Positions 1-9,322 of a DNA stretch of 64,000 nucleotides are shown piece by piece. The notes beneath the pieces are model-generated. The model saw only the letters and a program-made list of their open reading frames with translations, was not told where the DNA came from and made no database searches. Origin of the DNA: Pseudanabaena sp. (GTDB taxonomy: Bacteria > Cyanobacteriota > Cyanobacteriia > Pseudanabaenales > Pseudanabaenaceae); the NCBI GenBank assembly GCA_003249015.1, contig QBLS01000018.1, forward strand, positions 1 to 64,000, in the 5' to 3' direction. Within the stretch, counting starts at the first letter, position 1. Every line of letters starts with the position of its first letter. Position numbers and translations under genes: made by a program.

Positions 1-2
1 TC

Positions 3-3000
3 AATGGCGGGGTCGGAGGGACTGCTGGTGCAGCAGGAGTAATCGGTATTGCAGGAAAAGGTGGTACAGGCGGCGGCGGCGGCGCGTTTGAGATTCTCGC
101 TAGAGGACGTATCACCACCAATAACAACAATGGTGTGAGCTTTGAAGCTAGGGGTGGTGCTGGCGCTGCTGGCGCTGCTGGCGTAGCTGGTGGTGCTGGC
201 GTAGCTGGTGGTACTGGCGTAGCTGGCGGCAATGGCGGCGGTGGCGGCGGCTCACTTAGCGGCGGTGGCGGCGGTACTGGCGGCAGAGGTGGCAATGGCG
301 GTACTGGTGGTGACGGTGGTACTGGCGGCAATGGCGGAGCTGGCGGTAATGGCGCGGGTGGTACTGTTAAGCTCTTTGGTAGTGCTATTAGTGTTGGTTC
401 ATCAACAGTTGATGTCAATGGTGGAAATAATGCTGCTGGTATAGGTGGCAGATTCTTAGTTGGTAATAACTTATCAACTGGTATACCCACTCCAGGAAAT
501 GTGCGTGGTGCTACTACATTCAACAACCCCAGTGGTGGACAAAAAAGAGCTAATAGCTTTAGCTCAAATGTGGAGACCCCCTTCATCGCAGGGTTACAAG
601 GTGGTGCTGATATCTTTGGTTTGTTAAATGGTATTAATTCCACCGATCTGGATTACAACCTTAACGATGCTGGAATTCAAGCCCCAGATCCTGATGCGAT
701 CGCCGCAATTTATCGGTTAAATGTTGGACCAGTCAAAGGATCGGTGAACTATGGCGATGATTACACTAACTTCGATATGGTCTTGTTTGTAAATCTGACA
801 GATAAGGTTATAGAGGCTCCCAAAATCGCTTTCAATACTATTGGTTTCAATGATCTACTGACTGGTGGTTTTACCAGAGACTCGCTATTTGGAGGTAGTG
901 GAGGAAATCAGGTCTTAGGAAAACTCAATTCTAACCGCATCTGGGCGACTCTAGTTCCTACTCCTGCGAACAATGGTGCAATTACTGTTAATGCCTCAAT
1001 TAATAATTTTGCCAATACTGCCACTTCCCTTAATGGACAATCATTGAGTAATGGTCAAGTTGCTTACATTAGATCGGTACGTCCGAACCTTACGACCGTA
1101 CCGACTCTGAATGGGTTAAATGCAGCAGCCATTAGTGCCAATGGCAGTCAAATCTATGGAGTGGATGGTTTTAACAACTCTTTAGTGGTTGTTAACACTA
1201 GTGATTTATCTCAGCGACAACTTCTCAAACAAAATATTAATGGCACTCTTGGCTTGACTAACGCCAGTGATGTAGCTGTGAGTGCTGATGGAAAGAATGT
1301 ATATGTAACCAGTCCAACACAGAGAGCTATCAGTGTCTTTAACCGTGACGCTTCTGGTAATCTCACCTTTAATCAGTTTAAAGATGACAATGCGGGTTCA
1401 GCTTCCTTCCAAACCTTAGTGGTTAACAATGCGGGAAACCTCATTTACACCGCAGGGGTGGATGGCATTCTTGCTTTAACTCGTAACACAGTCACGGGAG
1501 CGCTTACTCAAACTGGTAGCCAAATTGCCTTTAAACCAAATGGAATTGGTAACTTTAGTAATTTAGCGCTCAGTCAAGATGGTGAGTTGTTGTTTGCCGC
1601 TAGTCGTGCTAATGACACCCTAGTTATTCTGCGTACTAGTGATTTGGGTATTGTCCAGACTCTAAGTGGAGCTGGTAATGGACTTGATGGAGTCAGTGGT
1701 ATTACTTCTAGTAGCGATCGCCAATTTGTTTATATCACTGGACAGGACGGCAACACACTCAGCGTCTTTCAACGAAATTTAAGTACAAATCAGCTCACGC
1801 TAATCGAACAGCAGCAAAATGGCGTGAATGGGGTACTTGGGCTACTTGGTGGTACAGATGTCTCCATCACTCAGGATGGCAAGTATGTTTTAGTCAGTGG
1901 CAGAGAAAGTGATGCAGTTTCTGTCTTCTTAAGAAATGCCACTACTGGCAAACTAGAATTTGTTCAGGTACTGCGAAACAACATTGGCGGCACTTCTGGA
2001 ATCGAATCTCCGACTAGTATATTTACCTTCGGCAATAAAACCTTTGTCAGTAGCCTTGGTACAACTGGTGTTAACGGAGGAATAGTAGCGTTTGACAACA
2101 ATACGATCGCTCCTGCTCCAAGCGTTTTACTGACAACTTTTACAGATATTGAGGAATTAACAGTTAGCACTGCTAGCGGTGATGATGTCATAAATCTACA
2201 AGCTGCACCAAGCGCTCAAGTGACAAAAACTAACATCAACTCAGGTCAGGGCAATGACACAGTAGTCCTAAATGATCTGAGCCTTACCACTCTTGTTAAT
2301 TTGGGAGAAGGTAATGATCAAGCTAGCTTACGTTCTACAAAAGCAGGAACTACAACCACTTTGAATGCTGGCGGCGGAAATGATTCCTTTACTCTTCAAG
2401 AAGTAGGGTTAGGAAGTACTACTAACTTCACTGGAGGTGAAGGTGCTGACATTGTGACTATCTCAGGTAGTAATATTCCATCTACATCTGTTGTGAATTT
2501 GAGTGGCAATAATCCAACTGCTAACCCAAATGGCGATCGCCTCCTGCTCGATCCCCAAAACCCCAACCCAGCAGTTCCTAACTTTACCTTCACCCCTCAA
2601 AATGCTTCCCAACTAAATGGACAGTTCCAAGTGAATAGCAGGGGGCGCGTCAACTTCGATACCTTTGAAACATCCGAAGTAATTGCACCACCAATCATTA
2701 ACTTTGGTAGCACTCCAACTGCAATTAACGAGGGCGGTTCCATTAATTTGACTGCCAATGTTAATGTTCTAGGCTCGACGCTACAGAGCATTCTCTGGGA
2801 TATTGACGGAGATGGTAAGTTTGGTGATGTCAGAGGAGCCAATGTTTCCTTAAATTGGAATCAACTAATTGACTTTAAGATCGATAACAATGGCAGATAC
2901 ACGATCGCGGCTCAAGCAACATCCGCTGCGGGAACTACGGTCAAGTCCTTTGATTTGACTGTTAATAATGTGGCTCCGACCCTAAGCCTTGTTGGTGACA

Positions 3001-5915
3001 ACAGCGTTAATATCGGTACTCCCTATACCCTTAACTTCAGTTCCTTTGACCCAGCACCAAGTGATCGCGTCCTCGAGTGGAGAGTAAACTGGGGCGATGG
3101 CACAGAAGAGGTCTTTGGCAGTAGCACTACTTCCGCTAGTCACATTTACTTAACTCCTGCTAGTCGGACTATTACCGTAACCGCTGTTGACAACGACTCA
3201 AACCCCAATCCCGCAGCTACAGCTACAAAAGCAGTTACGGTTTCTGTAGTTGCCAATCAAGTGAGTGCAGGTTCTGGCTATGAAATAAGCGAAGGACAGC
3301 CTCTCACTTTATCGGCTTCTGCTTCTGGTACACCAACCAGCTATCAGTGGGATATCAACGGTGACAACAACTTTACTGACGCAAGCGGAGTTTCCCCGAC
3401 CTTAACTTGGACTCAGCTTCAGAGTTTGGGAATCACCGATAGCGGATTGTTCAACAACGTTAGAGTTAGAGTCTTCTATGGAGCCACCTCAGTTACTTCA
3501 AATGCTGTAACCCTTCGTGTTTTAAATACTGCTCCGACTGCTTCCTTAATTAACAGCGGCAATGTTAATGAGGGTGGATCTGCATCAGTAAGCTTTACAG
3601 CACAACTTGACCCATCCCAAGCAGATACTTCTACTGGATTTAGATACAGTTATGACTTCAACAATGATGGTACGTTTGAAACTGTTGACAGTATCCAAGC
3701 ATCAGCAGTTGTGCCAGTTCAGTTTCTCAGAGATGCTGGCATTCGTAGAGTGCAGGGTCAGATTAAAGACAAGGACGGAGGCATCTCAAATGTATTCACT
3801 GACATTACAGTCTTAGAAGTGGCTCCTACCTTAAACGTCTTCGGTGCAAATACAGCCATAGAAGGCGGCGGTTACAGTCTCAACCTCAGTGCTACTGATC
3901 CTGGTAACGACGTAATCTCGCAGTGGATTGTGGACTGGAATGATGGCGCTGTCCAGACCTTTAGTGGAGCAACTCAAAACCTGATTCATAACTTTGCTGA
4001 TAATGGCAATAGGGTTATATCGATTACGGCGATCGATAATGATGGTGCCTACACCGCCACCAAGACCGTTAGCGTCAGCAATGCCGCCCCTGTACTTAGT
4101 AACCTAGTCGCAACCACAACTACGGAAGGTAGCAATGTTCAATTCAGTGGCACGATATCTGATCCTGGTACGTTAGATAGTTTTGAACTGGTAATTAACT
4201 GGGGAGATGGTTCTCCAGTTGAAACCTATAACCTATCTGTAGGTGCTACCAGCTTTAACTTTACCCATAAGTATGATGATGAAGGCATCTACACGATCGC
4301 CACAAATCTCAGAGATAAGGATGGAGGAGCTACCACTGGCTCTACCACAACAACAGTTACTAACCTCGCACCTAATATCACAGGATTAGGACTGGTCAGT
4401 ACCAGTATTGACGAAGACGGCTTTGCTACGGTCGTTGGGGCAATTAATGACCTTGGCATTTTGGACACACACACCGTATTTATTAATTGGGGTGATGGAA
4501 CTTCAGGCAGTGCCACCGTTAATCAAACTGAACGTACCTTTACGGCTACAAAACAGTATTTAGATAACGGTGTTTATCAAATCACGGCGATCGCCACAGA
4601 TGATGGTGGAATTAGCAGTAGCCAAGTTACGGCATCTGTAACGGTGAATAATCTAGTTCCTCAAATTGGGGAAATCCTCATTGATGATGTCGCGATCGCC
4701 GAGGTTATCTCCAGTACACAGGTAGTAACCTTTAAAGAAACGATCATTACCCAAGGTGAAAGCATCAATCTCAAAGGAAAAGTATTTGATACTGGTACGT
4801 TGGATACTCAGACCGTTTCCATTGAATGGGGTGATGGCTCTGTATCTAACAATGTCAGCTTTGATCAGGTCACTCGTACTTTTAACGCTGACTACCAGTA
4901 TCTAAACAACTCCCAAAACCAACCCAATGGTGAATTTGTTATCACAATCAAAGCGATCGACAAAGATGGTGGTATCGGTATTTCCACAACTACCATAAAA
5001 GTCAACAAGCAACTAATTGCTACTGTCAATGATGTCAGTATCCTTGAAGGTAATACTGGTATTAGAAATGCCGTATTTAATATCCGTCTCTTAGAACCTG
5101 CTAATGAGTTTGTAACTATCAATTACTCCACTGCTGATGGTACTGCGACGGTTGCTAACAACGACTATGTAGCTACTTCAGGAACCCTCACATTCTTCCC
5201 TGGTACTACATTACTAACCGTAAGTGTACAAGTTATCGGAAATCTGGCATTTGAGGCAGATAAAACCTTCTTCTTGAATATCAGTACACCTAACCCTAAT
5301 GTTCCAATTAGTAAATCGCAGGGTATCGCTACGATCCTCAATGATGATAGTGCGGCTCTAGTTTTCAACGGTACAGATGGAAGGGATGTAATTACAGGTA
5401 GTATTGGCGATGACTTAATTAGTGGTGGGGCTAACAGCGATACCCTAAATGGTGGCATAGGTAATGACACCCTAGTTGGCGGACTTGGACAAGATGTACT
5501 TACTGGTGGTGCAGGAGCCGATCGCTTTGTCTACAATTCTGTTGCTGACTCTTTGGTTGCTGCCCCCGATCGCATTCGCGACTTTAATTCCTTAGCAGGC
5601 GATCGCATTCTAGTTGGTAATTTACCGACAAGACTATCCAATGCTGGTGAATTTAGTACTTCCATCTACACAACTCTAGCTGCGGCTGCTCAGGGTGCTT
5701 ATGAAAATAGCGATCCAACCGCATCAACGGTTCAACCGCTAGCAACCAACCAAGCAGTAATCTTTACTTGGAATCGAAGGACATATATCTCTGTCAAAGC
5801 TAGCAGTGGCTTAACCGCCTTTGATCCAACTGCTGACCTGTTAATTGAAATTACGGGTATAGCTGGATTGAGACCACTAGGAGAACTCTTAGTTAATGAC
5901 TATTTTGGGATTTAA
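3..5915 (+). CDS. Giant secreted PKD / Calx-beta / RTX surface protein (5' end outside window)
   Basis: The reading frame is open from base 3, so the gene starts upstream of the window; the GTG at 135 is only an internal codon. In order it encodes a Gly-Ala-rich low-complexity tract (to about base 365), a beta-propeller/YVTN-like region (about 1080-2080), an SGDDVINL-type linker, about seven or eight PKD-like domains (about 2690-5010, recurring NWGDG motifs), a Calx-beta domain (about 5020-5350) and RTX nonapeptides such as GGIGNDTLV (about 5380-5530). The last ~130 residues resemble the tails that follow RTX repeats in cyanobacterial surface proteins. RTX proteins are normally exported by type I secretion and fold on binding calcium; adhesion or matrix function is inference. 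Four further genes follow on the same strand at short spacing. Confidence 0.88.
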   Translation, partial: NGGVGGTAGAAGVIGIAGKGGTGGGGGAFEILARGRITTNNNNGVSFEARGGAGAAGAAGVAGGAGVAGGTGVAGGNGGGGGGSLSGGGGGTGGRGGNGGTGGDGGTGGNGGAGGNGAGGTVKLFGSAISVGSSTVDVNGGNNAAGIGGRFLVGNNLSTGIPTPGNVRGATTFNNPSGGQKRANSFSSNVETPFIAGLQGGADIFGLLNGINSTDLDYNLNDAGIQAPDPDAIAAIYRLNVGPVKGSVNYGDDYTNFDMVLFVNLTDKVIEAPKIAFNTIGFNDLLTGGFTRDSLFGGSGGNQVLGKLNSNRIWATLVPTPANNGAITVNASINNFANTATSLNGQSLSNGQVAYIRSVRPNLTTVPTLNGLNAAAISANGSQIYGVDGFNNSLVVVNTSDLSQRQLLKQNINGTLGLTNASDVAVSADGKNVYVTSPTQRAISVFNRDASGNLTFNQFKDDNAGSASFQTLVVNNAGNLIYTAGVDGILALTRNTVTGALTQTGSQIAFKPNGIGNFSNLALSQDGELLFAASRANDTLVILRTSDLGIVQTLSGAGNGLDGVSGITSSSDRQFVYITGQDGNTLSVFQRNLSTNQLTLIEQQQNGVNGVLGLLGGTDVSITQDGKYVLVSGRESDAVSVFLRNATTGKLEFVQVLRNNIGGTSGIESPTSIFTFGNKTFVSSLGTTGVNGGIVAFDNNTIAPAPSVLLTTFTDIEELTVSTASGDDVINLQAAPSAQVTKTNINSGQGNDTVVLNDLSLTTLVNLGEGNDQASLRSTKAGTTTTLNAGGGNDSFTLQEVGLGSTTNFTGGEGADIVTISGSNIPSTSVVNLSGNNPTANPNGDRLLLDPQNPNPAVPNFTFTPQNASQLNGQFQVNSRGRVNFDTFETSEVIAPPIINFGSTPTAINEGGSINLTANVNVLGSTLQSILWDIDGDGKFGDVRGANVSLNWNQLIDFKIDNNGRYTIAAQATSAAGTTVKSFDLTVNNVAPTLSLVGDNSVNIGTPYTLNFSSFDPAPSDRVLEWRVNWGDGTEEVFGSSTTSASHIYLTPASRTITVTAVDNDSNPNPAATATKAVTVSVVANQVSAGSGYEISEGQPLTLSASASGTPTSYQWDINGDNNFTDASGVSPTLTWTQLQSLGITDSGLFNNVRVRVFYGATSVTSNAVTLRVLNTAPTASLINSGNVNEGGSASVSFTAQLDPSQADTSTGFRYSYDFNNDGTFETVDSIQASAVVPVQFLRDAGIRRVQGQIKDKDGGISNVFTDITVLEVAPTLNVFGANTAIEGGGYSLNLSATDPGNDVISQWIVDWNDGAVQTFSGATQNLIHNFADNGNRVISITAIDNDGAYTATKTVSVSNAAPVLSNLVATTTTEGSNVQFSGTISDPGTLDSFELVINWGDGSPVETYNLSVGATSFNFTHKYDDEGIYTIATNLRDKDGGATTGSTTTTVTNLAPNITGLGLVSTSIDEDGFATVVGAINDLGILDTHTVFINWGDGTSGSATVNQTERTFTATKQYLDNGVYQITAIATDDGGISSSQVTASVTVNNLVPQIGEILIDDVAIAEVISSTQVVTFKETIITQGESINLKGKVFDTGTLDTQTVSIEWGDGSVSNNVSFDQVTRTFNADYQYLNNSQNQPNGEFVITIKAIDKDGGIGISTTTIKVNKQLIATVNDVSILEGNTGIRNAVFNIRLLEPANEFVTINYSTADGTATVANNDYVATSGTLTFFPGTTLLTVSVQVIGNLAFEADKTFFLNISTPNPNVPISKSQGIATILNDDSAALVFNGTDGRDVITGSIGDDLISGGANSDTLNGGIGNDTLVGGLGQDVLTGGAGADRFVYNSVADSLVAAPDRIRDFNSLAGDRILVGNLPTRLSNAGEFSTSIYTTLAAAAQGAYENSDPTASTVQPLATNQAVIFTWNRRTYISVKASSGLTAFDPTADLLIEITGIAGLRPLGELLVNDYFGI

Positions 5916-5994
5916 ACCAATAGTCACTCTGTACCAGCAAATTCTGCTGTTTTCCTACCAACTTTCTTGTCTAAGAATCCATAACTAAAACACT

Positions 5995-6588
5995 ATGCAA
6001 TCTCAAATCAAACAAAAACTTCTTACGCTAAGTCTTGCTACTGTTGCGAGCTTGAGTATCCCCAGTCAAATTAATGCGATGGGGTTTACAGGAGCATACG
6101 ATGTTGGTAACTTTACGCTAACTAATTCACCTATTCTCGGCAATGGTTCTGTTGATACTACTAATGCAGCAACTGGAAGCATAGTTTTAAATGGTAGCGA
6201 TGATCCCACCAATAATCCTAATATCGCTGTTATCACAGATTTCACAATTACAATTAACTCTAGCCGTGTGGGAACAGTTAGCTTTGACTGGAGTTATTTC
6301 ACCCTAGACGAACCTGCGGGGGACGATACAGCAGGATATTTTGTGAATAGTAATTTTACACCTCTCGCTGTAGGAGAACTTCAATCCAGCATTGTCACCG
6401 TGAGTGAAAGCTTATCCCTAGGCGATACTTTTGGTTTTCGCGTCTCAACGTCTGGCAACATTGGCGAACGAGGAGAGTTTACGGTTAGTAACTTTCATTT
6501 TGTTCCAGTTCCCTTTGAGTTTTCGCCTATATTTGGATTAGCTACCTTAGGGGCTTTGGCAGTATTTAAAAAAATCCGTAAACTATAA
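5995..6588 (+). CDS. Exported PEP-CTERM-like (PFE-CTERM type) protein
   Basis: The 197-residue protein has a signal peptide (residues 1-28, ending near QINA), a beta-rich Asn/Thr/Ser-rich middle and a C-terminal tripartite sorting signal: VPVPFEFSP, a hydrophobic helix, then the basic end KKIRKL. The PFEFSP variant replaces canonical PEP in a cyanobacterial subclass of these tails, which an exosortase is expected to process. It starts 79 bases after the giant surface protein and 54 bases before the sulfotransferase, so co-transcription is likely. The mature domain is not recognised. Exopolymer or surface association is inferred from the tail. Confidence 0.8.
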   Translation: MQSQIKQKLLTLSLATVASLSIPSQINAMGFTGAYDVGNFTLTNSPILGNGSVDTTNAATGSIVLNGSDDPTNNPNIAVITDFTITINSSRVGTVSFDWSYFTLDEPAGDDTAGYFVNSNFTPLAVGELQSSIVTVSESLSLGDTFGFRVSTSGNIGERGEFTVSNFHFVPVPFEFSPIFGLATLGALAVFKKIRKL

Positions 6589-6642
6589 AACACCTAGAGT
6601 TAGACGTTCACAGCAACTCAAACTACCTCTCAAACTTTGTCG

Positions 6643-7464
6643 ATGATTAATAAAAAAATAATTTATATCTCTGGACTACCTTTTGCGGGAGGCTCCATCC
6701 TCGCACAACTTTTTAGTCAACATCCAGATATATTTAGCATTGGAGAGACATCCGCACTCTGTTCTACCCTAATTGGCTTACGCCAACAACTCAGTGATAA
6801 TCATATTCTTTTAAATCAGTTAGAACGTAACTTTCACCTGACCTATCAGAGGATACTCAATGCTAATTGGGGATTGATCAATGGTTGGTTTAAGGAAACC
6901 TCAAAACCTTGGGTTGTCGATCAAAATTCCGATTGGCTACGTCACATTGAAACTCTCTATACCTTAGATTCAGATTTTAAGATGTTGATCTGTGTCCGCG
7001 AGTTAGGACAAATTCTTGGAGAAATTGAAAACCAGCATCAAAAGACGATTTTATTAGACTTTCCTGAACATACAGCCCATCTTCCTCGTAGGGAGAGAGC
7101 TAATCAAGGATTTGGTGAAAATGGGTTACTCGGTGAATCGATGCGATCGCTACTAAACATTCAAGATATTGATCCAGCGCTGCATGATCATTTGTACTAT
7201 GTGGTCTACGAACATCTAATTAGCGATCCAGAGCAGGTAATGACTCAAATTTGGCAATGGCTTGGGCTACCCTCAGTTAAATTAGATCTAGAACTGTTCC
7301 CAGTATCCGAAAAAAGTACTAGCTCCCATCGATTTAAATATCCCCAGCAAAATCTGTATAATTCAGAAGCTTCCAATGTTTATCCAATCTCAGCAAGTTT
7401 AGACCAAGCTCTAAAACAAACTTACTTTTGGTTTTATAAAACCTTCTACCCAGCTAAGGCATAA
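6643..7464 (+). CDS. Sulfotransferase family protein
   Basis: The ATG at 6643 is preferred over a TTG two codons upstream. The N-terminus reads IYISGLPFAGGSILAQLF, the strand-loop-helix (5'-PSB loop) that binds the 5'-phosphosulfate of PAPS in sulfotransferases. A second typical segment, VVYEHLISDPEQVM, leads into WLGLP near residue 200. The length of 273 residues suits the family. It should transfer sulfate from PAPS to an acceptor, which cannot be named; the neighbouring exported proteins or an exopolysaccharide are possible. The gene lies 8 bases before a GNAT acetyltransferase in what looks like one operon. Confidence 0.72.
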   Translation: MINKKIIYISGLPFAGGSILAQLFSQHPDIFSIGETSALCSTLIGLRQQLSDNHILLNQLERNFHLTYQRILNANWGLINGWFKETSKPWVVDQNSDWLRHIETLYTLDSDFKMLICVRELGQILGEIENQHQKTILLDFPEHTAHLPRRERANQGFGENGLLGESMRSLLNIQDIDPALHDHLYYVVYEHLISDPEQVMTQIWQWLGLPSVKLDLELFPVSEKSTSSHRFKYPQQNLYNSEASNVYPISASLDQALKQTYFWFYKTFYPAKA

Positions 7465-7472
7465 GTACGGCT

Positions 7473-8177
7473 ATGTCATTGCCACCAGTTTTGCACCAAG
7501 GACGTACTATATCTCTGCGCCGTACTGCCCCCGTTGATGCCGAATTGCTATACGAAAGGATGTACAAAAACGCTGAATTCATGCATCTGTTTCGATTGAA
7601 TACTTTTTATGACAGTCTCTCCAGATTAAGAGAAAGTTTAGCTCAAAAGTTAGAAACTCCGCCCGAGCAAACTGGGTACTTAGAGATGCTAATTATTCAT
7701 AAAATTTATGGCCCAATTGGTCTTACTTACCTAGCTGATTTCTCGCCTGTTCATCGTCGAGCTGAATTTGCTGTGGGGCTATTTGATCCAAATCATCGCC
7801 AAGCCAGTTATGCTTTGGAAAGTGGTCTATTAGTCGGAGACTTGTCTTTTAACCGCTATAACATTCAACGACTTTACACTTACGTGTACGGTTATAACGA
7901 CTTCTCTCAAAAAACAACAATTGCTGCTGGTTTCGCTTTAGAAGGCATAGCTAGAAAGCATATCTTTGATGAATCTAGTAAGGATTTTGTGGACTTGTAT
8001 CATTTTGGCATGATTCTTGAAGATTTTCGTAATAATCAGCGCCTAGCAAGGTTTTCGCAAAGATTAGTCGGTAGAGATATTACTCAACCTTTGAGGGATT
8101 CTATCCCTGAGCCAATTCGTCCTCCCATTGATCATCCCGAATTTATTCAGTCTGGACAAATCCGTATCAGTTTTTAA
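7473..8177 (+). CDS. GNAT-family N-acetyltransferase (RimJ/RimL-like)
   Basis: The 234-residue protein opens with GRTISLRRTAPVDAELLYERM, the usual first strand and helix of RimJ/RimL-type GNAT enzymes. A central region (HRRAEFAVGLFD, then a helix and RLYTYVYGYNDFSQ) matches the acetyl-CoA binding part of the fold, followed by GFALEGIARKH, the typical segment in which the second-lobe residue precedes a final strand. It probably acetylates an amine on a small molecule or peptide; the substrate is unknown. It is spaced 8 bases after the sulfotransferase and 20 bases before the oxygenase-like gene. Confidence 0.7.
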   Translation: MSLPPVLHQGRTISLRRTAPVDAELLYERMYKNAEFMHLFRLNTFYDSLSRLRESLAQKLETPPEQTGYLEMLIIHKIYGPIGLTYLADFSPVHRRAEFAVGLFDPNHRQASYALESGLLVGDLSFNRYNIQRLYTYVYGYNDFSQKTTIAAGFALEGIARKHIFDESSKDFVDLYHFGMILEDFRNNQRLARFSQRLVGRDITQPLRDSIPEPIRPPIDHPEFIQSGQIRISF

Positions 8178-8197
8178 CTACTTGATGGAATAAAGGT

Positions 8198-8881
8198 ATG
8201 AACACTATTAAGATTTTGACTATGGAGGAATGTAAATATATTCACGCAACGGTACTTGAGCTTCGCTATCTATGGGAACAACAAGAAACCGCTATTCCTT
8301 TCTATACTCTTGGTGCGGCTAGTTACATTGATGCAAAAAAGCACAAGATTAAGTATCTAGACAAAGTTTATACATACAATCCAATCCTATTCAATCATTT
8401 TAATTGGCTCTATCAAAAGCTGGGTGAACAGCTTACTAAATATCTCCAAGCTCCGATCGCTTATCCTCGACATTTAGCCTTGCCAGGATTTCATATCTTT
8501 CAATCTTCTAAGCTATTTGAACAAGCGATCGCTTCCATTCACTATGATTTGCAGTACGAATTAATAGATTGGCAAGATAGTTCAGACTTTACCAATCCAC
8601 TTTCTTTTACTTTGGCGATCGCCTTACCGACGTATGGCGGTGGCTTAAATATGTGGAAGATCAATTATAGTGAAACTGGTAAAAATCCATCTCTAATTAA
8701 AGAATCGAGCAGCGCTAGATCACCAAATTTTTATCCCTATGAGCTAGGTAGTCTGGTAATTCACTCTGGACACATCTTGCATCAAATTGCCCCCTGTATT
8801 GACATTCAACCTAATGATGAACGCATTACCTTACAAGGTCACGCTATCCTTAATAATGGAACTTGGCAGTTATATTGGTAG
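8198..8881 (+). CDS. Probable 2-oxoglutarate/Fe(II)-dependent oxygenase-like protein
   Basis: No close family name is recognised, but the 227-residue protein shows the order of motifs of the double-stranded beta-helix oxygenases: HYDL near residue 114 (HxD), HSGHILHQ near residue 188 (distal His) and RITLQGH near residue 207 (Arg binding 2-oxoglutarate). A hydrophobic strand ending in GGGLNMW lies between, as expected. The first 60 residues resemble prolyl-hydroxylase-type leaders. It is the last gene of the run beginning with the giant surface protein. The function is inferred from spaced motifs only. Confidence 0.55.
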   Translation: MNTIKILTMEECKYIHATVLELRYLWEQQETAIPFYTLGAASYIDAKKHKIKYLDKVYTYNPILFNHFNWLYQKLGEQLTKYLQAPIAYPRHLALPGFHIFQSSKLFEQAIASIHYDLQYELIDWQDSSDFTNPLSFTLAIALPTYGGGLNMWKINYSETGKNPSLIKESSSARSPNFYPYELGSLVIHSGHILHQIAPCIDIQPNDERITLQGHAILNNGTWQLYW

Positions 8882-8886
8882 TACTG

Positions 8887-8933
8887 AATAGGTAAGGATG
8901 GGCGGCGCTTCGCGCCGCCCATCCTTACCTATT
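8887..8933. repeat. Perfect hairpin, 22-bp arms, GGCGGCGC core
   Basis: Two exact 22-base complementary arms flank the 3-base loop TTC. The core GGCGGCGC/GCGCCGCC recurs across the window while the outer arms are specific to this site. It starts 5 bases after the oxygenase-like gene and could act as its terminator. Confidence 0.85.
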
Positions 8934-8945
8934 TATTGGCAAAAA

Positions 8946-9055
8946 AGAGTTAGGGCTTCGACACTTCGACAGGCTCAGTGCATCGCTTCGCTCAGCCAGC
9001 AGTATAGGTTGGCTAAGCGAAGTCGAAGCCTTTTCTAAATATTTAAAATTGCTAT
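8946..9055 (-). mobile_element. MITE-like repeat (TATAGC family), inverted, one end degenerate
   Basis: This is the reverse of the copies at 53702 and 63439. It contains GAGTTAGGGCTTCGAC, an internal CTCAGCC...GGCT pairing and the end AAAATTGCTATA. The other terminus (near ATTGGC) is degraded. An extra CACTTCGACAGGCTCAG stretch expands the first arm. Confidence 0.7.
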
Positions 9056-9157
9056 AAGTAGCTCACCATAATTAAAAACTAAAACCAGAAGCTGTTCCGC
9101 CCGCTGCGCGGGCGGAACAACTTTCTAGGTTTTCAGTTTACTTATGCCTAGCTACTT
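9056..9157. repeat. Hairpin element with AAGTAGCT / AGCTACTT ends
   Basis: The element is bounded by AAGTAGCT and its complement AGCTACTT. It contains an imperfect stem AAAACC...GTTCCGCCCG paired with CGGGCGGAAC...GGTTTT. It is joined directly to the preceding MITE-like element, an arrangement seen again at 53.7 and 63.4 kb. Bases 9158-9322 hold only AT-rich upstream sequence of exbB. Confidence 0.65.
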
Positions 9158-9322
9158 ATCTCTTGGGTTGCTATATTACACACCCTAAGTATTCAAAGAT
9201 ATTTTCTAAAATTATCTCTGCCCTTATTGACAATAATTACTAATTGTATCAAAGTAAGTGTTATTGCTAATAACTCCTAATAACGAGTCAAAGACTTCTC
9301 TAATTAATAACTACTTCCAAAA

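Noticed and set aside
135-5915. GTG at 135 as the start of the giant surface protein
   Set aside because: The frame is open upstream to base 3 with the same Gly-rich composition, so the true start lies outside the window.
9220-9260. Possible Fur box upstream of exbB (GACAATAATTACTAATTGT)
   Set aside because: It only loosely resembles the 19-bp consensus in very AT-rich DNA. A similar weak site near 16571-16600 upstream of the isiA remnant was also left out.
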